Of a DNA stretch of 38,574 nt, positions 1 through 6,559 are shown one piece after another. The stretch is taken from assembly GCA_018434075.1 (NCBI GenBank), contig JAHDQA010000013.1:1-38574 (forward strand), in the 5' to 3' direction. Under the pieces are notes generated by a model. The model had not been told where the DNA came from. It did no database searches and saw only the letters and a list, made by a program, of their open reading frames with translations. This stretch comes from Tissierellaceae bacterium. Its GTDB lineage: Bacteria; Bacillota; Clostridia; Tissierellales; Tissierellaceae. Position 1 is the stretch's first letter. Each line of letters begins with the position of its first letter. The translations under genes were made by a program, and so were the position numbers.

Positions 1-66
1 AATAGTTAATACTCCATCAATAGTTTGGTTAATAACCCTAAGTCTTGTTATTTCCTTTTGGGTCAT
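1..66 (-). CDS. Transposase N-terminus, cut by window edge
   Basis: Seen: reading the minus strand from ATG at 66 gives 22 uninterrupted residues beginning MTQKEITRLRVINQTIDG, with a good ribosome binding site (GAGGAG, about 76-81) in front. Known: this opening resembles the N-terminal helix-turn-helix that starts ISNCY/IS1202-like transposases (MTQKEIxRLxVIxxxxDGxLT). The rest of the gene lies outside the window. Inference: an IS element borders the window on its left, and the TGACATT-type repeats between 85 and 166 could be its end sites. The fragment is very short, so the family call is tentative; any HTH protein with this start is the alternative. Confidence 0.5.
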   Translation of the reverse strand, partial: MTQKEITRLRVINQTIDGVLTI

Positions 67-156
67 ATTAAAAATCTCCTCTCTCATACTGACATTTTAT
101 CAGATTAAATTTAATATGACATTATCATAGAATATTTATATGTCTTGTCATTTTAG

Positions 157-185
157 TTGACAAAAACATCTTTTACTTGTAATAT
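157..185 (+). promoter_or_regulatory. Sigma-A promoter for the 216 gene
   Basis: TTGACA at 157-162, a 17-nt spacer, then TAATAT at 180-185. This places the start of transcription about 25 nt before the GTGAAAAT/ATG start at 216. The -35 lies next to TGTCATTTTAGTTGACA, a short inverted repeat that could be an operator. Confidence 0.65.
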
Positions 186-215
186 TAAGAGATAAAATGT
201 GAATGGGGTGAAAAT

Positions 216-1679
216 ATGGAATTTTATGAAAAATTAGACTTGTTGATGAATATAACCAATACAAAGAACAGTTCTCTTGCTCATTACCTAAAATTAGACC
301 CCTCGTATATAAGTAGATTGAGAAGAGGAGAGAGAAAATTTCCAAATAACATCGAATACATTGACATGATAGCCTTGTATTTTACGAAAATGCTTAAAAT
401 TGAATCCGAAAAAGATAGTAAAGTATTTAAAGAAAATATCATCCAATGGCTAAGTGATGAAAATGACGAAAGCATTGACTCAATTTTGATTAAGTATGTT
501 AATTTAGGAAATGAAGAAAATAAAAAGCATATAATGACTGAGACAATAGATAAGAGTATGATACAAAAAGATTTTGAGGTATACTTCGGTATTGAAGGAA
601 AGAGAGAAGCTGCTTTGAAATTTCTAAATCTTGTCATAGAAGAAGAAAAACCCCAGACATTACTTTTATTTAGTGATGAAAACTTAAGTTGGCTCATTGA
701 TGATCTAAATTTTTTTAGAGAATGGAGCATTCTCATGCATGAAGTCATAGAAAAAGGTAATGAAATCGAGATTATACACACGATAACAAGAAACTTTGAT
801 GAGATGCTATCTGCAATTAGAGGATGGATGCCGTTTTATTTAACTGGCCATGTTAAACCCTATTATTACCCTAAAAAAAGAGATGGTGTGTTTCAAAGGA
901 CATTGTTTGTTGCATCAAATACCGCTGCAATAGAAGCAACATCTGTATTTTATGAAATAAAAAACACAGCAAATATATTGACTTTTGATAAAAAAACAAT
1001 TGATGCATTAAAAAGAGAATACTTAAACTACAAAGCCCTTTGTAAACCTTTAGCAGAAATATTCACGGAAAAGACAAAGATACAATACTATATAAAATTA
1101 TTTGAATTTGAAAAGACTCAGAGAAATACAGTATTTAAATCCTCATATCCATCAATATTGACTATGCCAATAGAATTATATAATTCTATTTCAGACAAAC
1201 AAACTTTAAATCTCCCTAAAGATCTTATAGGCATATATGAAGAAAATATCCTTAAATTACCTGAAACTTTGAATAAATATTCGTTCACTGAAATACTAGA
1301 AAGCGACATATTAGAATCAAAAGAAGATTTTTCTAAAAATAAACTATATAATTTTCTCTCGGGGAAAGATTTATATCATTCTAGGGAAGAGCTGTTATTG
1401 CACTTAAAAAATTGTACTTATTTATTAGAAAACCATCCTGATTATAATCTAATGCTTCTAACTGGCGAAAATGTCAGAAACTATAATTTTTATTTAAAAG
1501 AAGGTGTAGGATTATTTGTTTGGGACGCCAATGATAATGGTGTAGTAATATACTTTGATGAAGAAAACATAGTAGAGGCTTTCTGGGATTATATAAACTA
1601 CGAACTAAAGCTAGATAAATTAAATAAGGATGTTAAAGAAAAAGTGATTAATACACTTAAAGAAAAAATATCATTTTGA
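216..1679 (+). CDS. Large orphan HTH transcriptional regulator
   Basis: A 487-residue protein. Residues about 5-45 (LAHYLKLDPSYISRLRRGER) form an XRE-like helix-turn-helix; the remaining ~430 residues match no family I recognise and contain no membrane segments or nucleotide-binding motif. The C-terminal half is rich in Lys, Glu, Leu and aromatic residues, so it may be a helical sensor or dimerisation region. The start at 216 has GGGGTG about 6 nt upstream and the promoter at 157-185. Proteins of this size with an N-terminal HTH and an undefined C-terminal region occur as orphan regulators in clostridia. The target and ligand are not evident; the neighbours are mobile-element debris, so it may be accessory itself. 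Confidence 0.7.
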   Translation: MEFYEKLDLLMNITNTKNSSLAHYLKLDPSYISRLRRGERKFPNNIEYIDMIALYFTKMLKIESEKDSKVFKENIIQWLSDENDESIDSILIKYVNLGNEENKKHIMTETIDKSMIQKDFEVYFGIEGKREAALKFLNLVIEEEKPQTLLLFSDENLSWLIDDLNFFREWSILMHEVIEKGNEIEIIHTITRNFDEMLSAIRGWMPFYLTGHVKPYYYPKKRDGVFQRTLFVASNTAAIEATSVFYEIKNTANILTFDKKTIDALKREYLNYKALCKPLAEIFTEKTKIQYYIKLFEFEKTQRNTVFKSSYPSILTMPIELYNSISDKQTLNLPKDLIGIYEENILKLPETLNKYSFTEILESDILESKEDFSKNKLYNFLSGKDLYHSREELLLHLKNCTYLLENHPDYNLMLLTGENVRNYNFYLKEGVGLFVWDANDNGVVIYFDEENIVEAFWDYINYELKLDKLNKDVKEKVINTLKEKISF

Positions 1680-1706
1680 TTTGACTAATCCATTAATGAG
1701 ATATTC

Positions 1707-1808
1707 ATGCCTAGTATGAGAAAATTATCACCATCATGTGATAAATATTATAAAAATCTATTTAAAGAAAATGAGATAATAGTCATTAAAGACTCTGTTT
1801 GTAGTTAG
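1707..1808 (+). pseudogene. Short ORF, probable relic, repeated at 3997
   Basis: A 33-codon frame starting MPSMRKLSPSCDKYYKNLF. The same peptide pattern (LSPSYDKYYENLLKANEVF) appears in frame at 3999-4082, directly after the stop of the chimeric ABC fragment. Two related short coding tails flanking the 1.8-4.0 kb block suggest fragments of one gene left by recombination. There is no clear ribosome binding site. A genuine small peptide gene is possible but not favoured. Confidence 0.4.
1723..1779 (+). repeat. Direct repeat copy A (pair at 3997-4053)
   Basis: About 57 bp matching 3997-4053 with roughly six or seven differences, same orientation, 2,274 bp apart. Each copy begins with an inverted repeat: TTATCAC...GTGATAA in this copy, TTATCA...TGATAA in the other. 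The two copies bound the block carrying the genes at 1847, 2194 and 3324. Confidence 0.7.
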
Positions 1809-1846
1809 TATTGAATAATTTCTTGAAGAAAGGTGGGAATGAAGCC

Positions 1847-2122
1847 ATGAAGAAAATCAAATTAAATGGAGTGCAAAGAGAAACACTTATGCACTTGGTA
1901 GACGAATTACATCCACCGATTATAAATTTTGAAACTTCTGATAACAATGAATTTTTTTGCCCAATATACTCTGGCAATATTAATCAATATGACTGCGATG
2001 AAATATCCTGCGGCGTGAACAATGGCTGGATACCCAATGATGGATTGCCTTTCCTAATGGATATTGAGACAATTTTAAGAAAGCGAGAAATATGCCTTGC
2101 ATGTGAGAGGCATAAGAAATAG
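1847..2122 (+). CDS. Small Cys-rich protein of unknown function
   Basis: 91 residues from ATG 1847. I chose this start because AAAGGTGG (about 1829-1836) sits a normal distance before it; an in-frame TTG at 1811 has no ribosome binding site. Five cysteines are visible: FCPIYSG, YDCDEISCG and the C-terminal CLACERHKK. The C-x2-C near the end with the earlier Cys pair suggests a zinc-binding fold, but I do not recognise the family. It lies in accessory DNA, 71 nt before the next gene in the same direction, and may be co-transcribed with it. Cytoplasmic, no signal peptide. Confidence 0.6.
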   Translation: MKKIKLNGVQRETLMHLVDELHPPIINFETSDNNEFFCPIYSGNINQYDCDEISCGVNNGWIPNDGLPFLMDIETILRKREICLACERHKK

Positions 2123-2193
2123 TCAGAATTATAATGTTTGTTAGATTAACGAAGTGTGTTCAAGTATGATCAACCGCTGTTGGGAGGGTGAGT

Positions 2194-2916
2194 ATGCAAA
2201 ATAGATATGCTGGGGATGTTGGGGATTTTGGGAAAATCGGTTTGCTACGACAAATTAGTAGGATAGAACTTTGCATTGGGGTAAATTGGTATTTAACTCC
2301 AAATGAGAACCACAATGCTGACGGCAAACATATTGGTTATATCTCAGATCCAAAATATAATGGCTGTGATGATTCTCTGAGAGATTCTTTAAAATCAATA
2401 TTAAATAGTAAGCGCAGCGTTTTGGCTTTAGAAAATAAGTATCTGATTCCGAGGGCTCTTTATTACCACGAAGTGCTTCTTCCACCATCGAGGACTTTCT
2501 CTCGCAGAGATTGGCATATCAAGGCATTGGAAGTGCTGGGGGATGCAGAAATTGTTTTTCTTGACCCTGACAATGGGTTAATTGTAAAAAGTGTATCTGC
2601 TGGGTCCGCAAAGAGCAATAAATACATTATGCCGAGTGAGATTGTCGACTATTTTGCTGCTGGAAAGAGTGTAATCTTTTATAATCACCGAAGCCGAGAA
2701 CAAGAGTCTGTTTATTTGCAGCGTTTTAATTGGATGAATGAAGACTCAATACTTAAGAATGCAGTGATCACAGGAGTTTCATTTAAGCGGGGTACAGTTC
2801 GCGACTACATATTAGTATTGCAACCAAGCCATGCTTCAAAAGTTATAGAAAGTGTGGATAATATGCTCCAAAGCCCATGGAGAAATCACTTCAAAAAACT
2901 CGACTTGGGAGTCTAG
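2194..2916 (+). CDS. Conserved protein, possible methyltransferase-like fold
   Basis: 240 residues. ATG 2194 is preferred over GTG 2188 because GGAGG (2183-2187) is 6 nt before it. Seen: an N-terminal QNRYAGDVGDFGKIGLLR block, a central VFLDPDNGLIV block around residue 125 and a late IFYNHRSRE block. Known: proteins with a QNRYAGDxGDFGKxGLLR start are scattered through bacterial accessory regions and are annotated as hypothetical. Inference: the order 'AGDxxDFGKxxLLR ... FLDPDNGL' loosely parallels the AGNHADVLKH and LIDPPYE blocks of RlmJ-type N6-adenine methyltransferases, with DPDN in place of DPPY, so a Rossmann-like nucleic-acid enzyme is possible. Its location among mobile DNA would fit a defence or element-borne role, but that is unproven. 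Confidence 0.65.
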   Translation: MQNRYAGDVGDFGKIGLLRQISRIELCIGVNWYLTPNENHNADGKHIGYISDPKYNGCDDSLRDSLKSILNSKRSVLALENKYLIPRALYYHEVLLPPSRTFSRRDWHIKALEVLGDAEIVFLDPDNGLIVKSVSAGSAKSNKYIMPSEIVDYFAAGKSVIFYNHRSREQESVYLQRFNWMNEDSILKNAVITGVSFKRGTVRDYILVLQPSHASKVIESVDNMLQSPWRNHFKKLDLGV

Positions 2917-3261
2917 TACCATTTGACCGTGTTTATGTTAATCTAAAAGTACCCCAAAAAATAGTTGAAAAATCTTCTAGAGGAATTTTCGATTAAAATT
3001 TAGAGAAATTTTTGGTTGACAAATACAGTGCTTGAACACATGATCACAGCTTCTAGCAAGGAGAAGAATATTTCCAAAGAGAGATAGTGGAGATCGCCAT
3101 TGCGGAGTTCTTTCTTAAATATGGGGAAACAGGATTTATTCAGGAATTCATGGAGTAGACTATGAAAATTGAAATAAAGTATAAAAGCAGCCAAATCTTC
3201 TAGTAAGTGTGTTTAGCTCTTCTTGTTTATATAGTTTTTTAATGCAAGAGTCATAAATTAA
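2917..3261. other. Scarred intergenic region with gene debris
   Basis: No intact gene. A 33-codon open stretch (3057-3155) reads QGEEYFQREIVEIAIAEFFL and looks like part of a real protein, stopped at both ends. A 26-bp element at 3000-3025 (TTAGAGAAATTTTTG then GTTGACAAATA) matches 26564-26589 at about 22 positions, and a half copy lies at 2977-2990. Confidence 0.5.
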
Positions 3262-3330
3262 AAAAGTGACCGAATATAAAACAGAAAAGTGACTGAATGA
3301 AAAAGGGAAAAGTGACCGAATGAAATCTGG
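3262..3330 (+). repeat. Three tandem 23-bp repeats
   Basis: Units begin at 3262, 3285 and 3308, each opening AAAAGTGACCGAAT (the second has ACTGAAT), with an exact 23-bp period. Repeated short sites like this occur in the ends of IS21-type elements, where they bind transposase, but no IS21 genes are present here. They could equally be operator sites. They end directly at the first readable codons of the DUF4143 fragment. Confidence 0.7.
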
Positions 3331-3998
3331 CAGATCCTGCTGGGAATTTCCAGAACAAGTCTTTGGCAAAAATAGATCCCAAACTAGTTTTGGAGGGGAA
3401 TACACCAAGGCTGATAGACGAATGGCAAGAAGTTCCTGAACTATGGGATGCAGTAAGATTTGAAGTGGACCAAAGAGGTAAAAAGGGGCAGTTTATATTG
3501 ACAGGTTCCGCTACTCCTGCGCAAAAAGGGATTCTGCATAGTGGTGCAGGGAGAATATCAACTTTAAGAGAGAATATATTATTTACAAATAAAATTGGAT
3601 ATATTCCACAGAACACATATATTTTTAATGATACTTTAGCTAACAATGTTTTGTTAGGAAGAGAAATAAGCCATGAAATATTATTAGATATATTCTCATA
3701 TGTAGGTTTAAATAGTTATTTAAAGAAAATTAACTATGATTTAAACTATATGTTAAATATAGATTCTATTGGATTATCTGAAGGAGAAAAAAAGAGATTA
3801 GCAATAGCACGTGCTTTAATTACAAATCCTAATATATTATTAATAGATGAATTTGACTCAAATCTAGATGATAAAAGCATGAATTTTTTAGTTGATAAAT
3901 TGTCTAGTCAATATTCTTTTATAATGGTCACTCACAATAACATGTTGAAAAATCAGTTTAATAATATTGACTTAAATGCTATAGCGATAGTTGAATAA
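3324..3998 (+). pseudogene. Chimeric relic: DUF4143 ATPase joined to ABC ATPase tail
   Basis: One open frame made of two unrelated gene fragments. Codons from 3324 to about 3565 read PKLVLEGNTPRLIDEWQEVP, LWDAVRFEVDQRG, QFILTGSATPAQ and LHSGAGRI, a diagnostic middle section of DUF4143-type AAA ATPases. It has lost the P-loop start and the whole C-terminus. From about 3566 the frame continues as the second half of an ABC transporter nucleotide-binding domain: Q-loop IGYIPQNTYIFNDTL, signature LSEGEKKRLAIARAL, Walker B ILLIDEFDSNLD and switch MVTHNN. Walker A is absent, so it cannot be an active ATPase. The join is in frame but neither parent is complete; a deletion or recombination product is the simplest reading. 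A short in-frame tail after the stop (3999-4082) repeats the 1707 peptide. TTG 3363 is the only plausible start. Confidence 0.8.
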
Positions 3999-4053
3999 TT
4001 ATCACCATCATATGATAAATATTATGAAAATCTATTGAAAGCAAATGAGGTAT
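3997..4053 (+). repeat. Direct repeat copy B (pair at 1723-1779)
   Basis: Second copy of the ~57-bp repeat, about 89% identical to copy A over 56 bp. In this copy the coding version reads LSPSYDKYYENLLKANEVF and continues to a stop at 4080-4082, in frame with the ABC fragment upstream. Confidence 0.7.
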
Positions 4054-4101
4054 TTTTAGAAAAATTTCCTGACTATAAGTAAATTTTATTATTTTAAAAG
4101 A

Positions 4102-4132
4102 AAAGAGAGCAAATAAGACGAGCTCTCTTTTT
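4102..4132 (+). terminator. Rho-independent terminator
   Basis: Stem AAAGAGAGC (4102-4110) with GCTCTCTTT (4122-4130), an 11-nt loop, then further T residues. It closes the 1.8-4.0 kb block and separates it from the XRE operon. Confidence 0.8.
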
Positions 4133-4169
4133 GTATGTTAAACATGAAAATTTAAATTCATATAAACGG

Positions 4170-4227
4170 AAAGTATACTTTACATATATAAAAATAATTG
4201 ATATAATATATGTAAAGCATGCTTTAC
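4170..4227 (+). promoter_or_regulatory. Autoregulated promoter with two palindromic operators
   Basis: TTTACA (4179-4184), a 17-nt spacer and TATAAT (4202-4207) form a near-consensus sigma-A promoter. The perfect palindrome AAAGTATACTTT (4170-4181) overlaps the -35, and the perfect palindrome GTAAAGCATGCTTTAC (4212-4227) lies just after the -10. Both contain AAAG-N4-CTTT, so the same dimer probably binds both. The XRE protein encoded at 4244 is the obvious ligand, acting as an autorepressor. Confidence 0.75.
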
Positions 4228-4243
4228 TTTTTTAGGAGGTAAT

Positions 4244-4453
4244 ATGGAAAACAAATTGGAAGAACTTAGAAAGAAAAAAGGGATCACCCAAGAAGAATTA
4301 GCATCAGCTCTTGAAGTATCTAGGCAAACAATTGGATCGCTAGAAAATGGTAGGTACAATCCATCAATTATTTTAGCATTTAAAATTTCTAGATACTTTG
4401 GCGTGCCAATTGAAGAAATTTTTATTTATCAGGAGGATGAAAATGAAGAATAA
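4244..4453 (+). CDS. XRE-family transcriptional regulator, short form
   Basis: 69 residues that are almost entirely a lambda-repressor-type helix-turn-helix: ITQEELASALEVSRQTIGSLENGRYNPS. This compact class (about 65-70 aa, LRKKKGITQEELA start) is common in Firmicutes and is usually paired with a small membrane protein, as here. AGGAGGT (4234-4240) precedes the ATG. Its stop lies inside the next gene: the 4443 start overlaps it by 11 nt, implying translational coupling. It probably represses its own operon through the palindromes at 4170-4227. The inducing signal is unknown. Confidence 0.9.
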   Translation: MENKLEELRKKKGITQEELASALEVSRQTIGSLENGRYNPSIILAFKISRYFGVPIEEIFIYQEDENEE

Positions 4454-4835
4454 TAAAATATGGTATTTAGGATACTTAATTTCATTAGTTTTGCTAATAG
4501 TTATTTTTACTCTAGATTTAAATAGATCAACTCAAACTGCTGTCACTATTTTATTTTCTTTTGTACTCGCAATTACACATGTAAACATCATTCACAATAA
4601 AATGATTGCAAAAGATAAAGAATATAATATTCTCTCAAAAGATGAAAGAAATGAAATGATAAGAGATAAAGTAAATGCTATGAACTCAGTTGTTTTAATT
4701 TCATTCATTGGAATCATAACAGTTGTTTTTATAGTATATGAATGGTATATACCTGCTATTATAACAGGTAGCATGATAATAATGGACCCTATTATTATGA
4801 TTTTTATCAGCCGTTTTTATGAGAAAAGATTTTAA
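4443..4835 (+). CDS. Small membrane protein paired with XRE regulator
   Basis: 130 residues. ATG 4443 is chosen because AGGAGG (4431-4436) is 6 nt upstream; the ATG at 4437 abuts that site and the TTG at 4398 has none. Four hydrophobic segments are visible at about 7-24, 30-48, 79-100 and 105-123, with a charged cytoplasmic loop (KMIAKDKEYNILSKDERNEM) between the second and third. The SKDERNEMIRDK loop is typical of the DUF2178-like membrane partners of small XRE regulators. The function is unknown; it may sense or respond to envelope stress. It is the last gene of the two-gene operon. Confidence 0.7.
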   Translation: MKNNKIWYLGYLISLVLLIVIFTLDLNRSTQTAVTILFSFVLAITHVNIIHNKMIAKDKEYNILSKDERNEMIRDKVNAMNSVVLISFIGIITVVFIVYEWYIPAIITGSMIIMDPIIMIFISRFYEKRF

Positions 4836-4985
4836 GGGTAAATAGCCTTTATACTTATAACAAAAACATACTATATATATCAGTCCAATAAGAATGAGAA
4901 TATTTATAATATTTTTGATATAATAAATATTAATACAAAACAGATTATTATTTTAAAAATCAATAATCATATTGGAGTGATTTCA

Positions 4986-6374
4986 GTGATAAATGAAGTA
5001 GAATACTGGAAAGAAAGATTTGAAGAACTTAAGATTGCTGCAGATTTAGCGATTGATCAAATTACTATAGCAGATGGAAATGGAGTATTTTATAGAGTTT
5101 ATAAATCTGCTAATAAAAACTTTGGAATAAAAGAAGATATAATTGGAAAAAGCTGTTTTGATTTGGAGAAATTAGGAGTCTTTGATATATCATCTACTGC
5201 AGAAGTAATTAGAAAAAAGCAAAAGGTACGTTTAATCCAAAAGACAAATGCAAATAGAATATTAATGGTAACAGGATATCCAATTTTTGATGAAGATAAC
5301 AATATCGTAAAAATCATAAATATTTCTTATGACATAACAGAAAAAAAGAGTCTAGAAACTCAATTAGAGGAGACAGAAACTACATTACAATGGTATAGGC
5401 ATGAACTTGAAGTAAGAAACCAAGCCAATGATAGTACTTTAAGCGTATACAGCAAAAGTATGTCGAGAATAAAGGATCTTATAGATAATTTTGCATATAA
5501 AGATATTCTAATACTGTTATTGGGAGATACAGGAGTAGGTAAAAATTATATTGCTCATTACATACACAACACAAGTGATAGAAATAAAGATCCATTTATA
5601 ACTCTAAATTGTGGTGCTATACCAGAACAGCTATTAGAATCAGAGTTATTTGGATATGAGAAGGGATCATTTACAGGAGCACTAAACGAAGGCAAGCAGG
5701 GTCTGTTTGAATTTGTAGGAAATGGGACAATATTATTAGATGAAATAGCTGAAATGCCCCTAGATTTGCAAGTTAAAATGCTAGCAGTATTAGATGAAAA
5801 AAAATTCAGAAGAATAGGGGGACATAAAGAGATTGAATTAAAAGCTAGAATAATAGTTGCCACAAACAAAGATCTTGAACAATGTGTCAAGGATAAGACT
5901 TTTAGGGAGGACTTGTATTATAGAATAAATATTTTACCAATAAAAATACCATCTTTAGCTGAGAGAAGAGAAGATATTCCAGATCTAATAAGTAAATTTT
6001 TAAATATGTATAATGAAAAATATGATACAGAGAAAACAATATCTAACACTGCCTATGAAAAATTGCTGTCATACAATTATCCAGGCAATATCAGAGAATT
6101 AAAAAACATAATCGAAAGGTTGACAATACAGAGTGAATCTAATGAAATATCTGCTGAAGATGTAGATAATTTATGCAGAAACAATAATCTATACTGCATC
6201 AATAACGATGATTATGACATAGACATAGTTCCTCTGAAAGAAGGGGTTAGCAATTATGAAAAAAAATTATTAATGGCAGTAGCGAAAAAGTATAGAACAA
6301 CAAGGGAACAAGCAGAAATATTAGGGGTTGATCAATCAACAATAGTAAAAAAAAGGAAAAAATATAATTTATAG
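4986..6374 (+). CDS. Sigma54-dependent PAS-AAA activator (TyrR-type HTH)
   Basis: 462 residues from GTG 4986; the GTG at 4977 overlaps the TTGGAG ribosome binding site, so the later start is preferred. Domain order: PAS sensor at about 15-120 (ending VKIINISYDITEKK), coiled linker, then an AAA+ sigma54-interaction domain at about 150-380 with Walker [26 protein letters not shown] (the sigma54-contacting GAFTGA loop, here GSFTGA), Walker B GTILLDEIAEM and the sensor region YPGNIRELKN. The C-terminal HTH (TTREQAEILGVDQSTIVKKR) is of the TyrR type. It activates RNA polymerase-sigma54 from upstream sites. Three palindromes and a -24/-12 promoter lie immediately downstream, so its target is very probably the 6560-11830 operon. 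The small-molecule signal sensed by PAS is not known. Confidence 0.93.
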   Translation: MINEVEYWKERFEELKIAADLAIDQITIADGNGVFYRVYKSANKNFGIKEDIIGKSCFDLEKLGVFDISSTAEVIRKKQKVRLIQKTNANRILMVTGYPIFDEDNNIVKIINISYDITEKKSLETQLEETETTLQWYRHELEVRNQANDSTLSVYSKSMSRIKDLIDNFAYKDILILLLGDTGVGKNYIAHYIHNTSDRNKDPFITLNCGAIPEQLLESELFGYEKGSFTGALNEGKQGLFEFVGNGTILLDEIAEMPLDLQVKMLAVLDEKKFRRIGGHKEIELKARIIVATNKDLEQCVKDKTFREDLYYRINILPIKIPSLAERREDIPDLISKFLNMYNEKYDTEKTISNTAYEKLLSYNYPGNIRELKNIIERLTIQSESNEISAEDVDNLCRNNNLYCINNDDYDIDIVPLKEGVSNYEKKLLMAVAKKYRTTREQAEILGVDQSTIVKKRKKYNL

Positions 6375-6375
6375 A

Positions 6376-6430
6376 TGATAAAATTCATCAAATATGATAA
6401 AAATCATCATATTAATGAAAATATTCATCA
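6376..6430 (+). promoter_or_regulatory. Three phased 15-bp enhancer sites (UAS)
   Basis: TGATAAAATTCATCA (6376-6390), TGATAAAAATCATCA (6395-6409) and TGAAAATATTCATCA (6416-6430). Each is a near-palindrome of the form TGAT-N7-ATCA. Their centres are 19 and 21 bp apart, about two helical turns, so all three face the same side of the helix. They end about 60 bp before the -24 element, a normal enhancer position for a sigma54 activator. Inference: they are binding sites for the regulator encoded immediately upstream. Confidence 0.8.
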
Positions 6431-6488
6431 GTAATTTTAAGGTGTAGGATATAAGGCGAATTTTAGGCCCTTTTCTTACACTTTTATT

Positions 6489-6505
6489 TTGGCATGTAAA
6501 TTGCA
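6489..6505 (+). promoter_or_regulatory. Sigma54 -24/-12 promoter
   Basis: TTGGCATGTAAATTGCA fits the sigma54 consensus (TGGCAY-N5-TTGCW) completely, with GG at 6491-6492 and GC at 6503-6504, 12 bp apart. Transcription would start near 6515, leaving a ~45-nt leader to the TTG start at 6560. Confidence 0.9.
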
Positions 6506-6559
6506 TTAACATAGTGATGTATTTAAGCATAATATAAATCATAGCAAGGGGGTGGTATT

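Noticed and set aside
85-166. TGACATT/TGTCATT repeats considered as a phage-type operator array
   Set aside because: Spacing is irregular and they adjoin a transposase start; IS end sites are at least as likely, so no operator is claimed.
3262-3330. Tandem repeats considered as a CRISPR remnant
   Set aside because: Units are contiguous with a 23-bp period and no spacers, and no cas gene is near.
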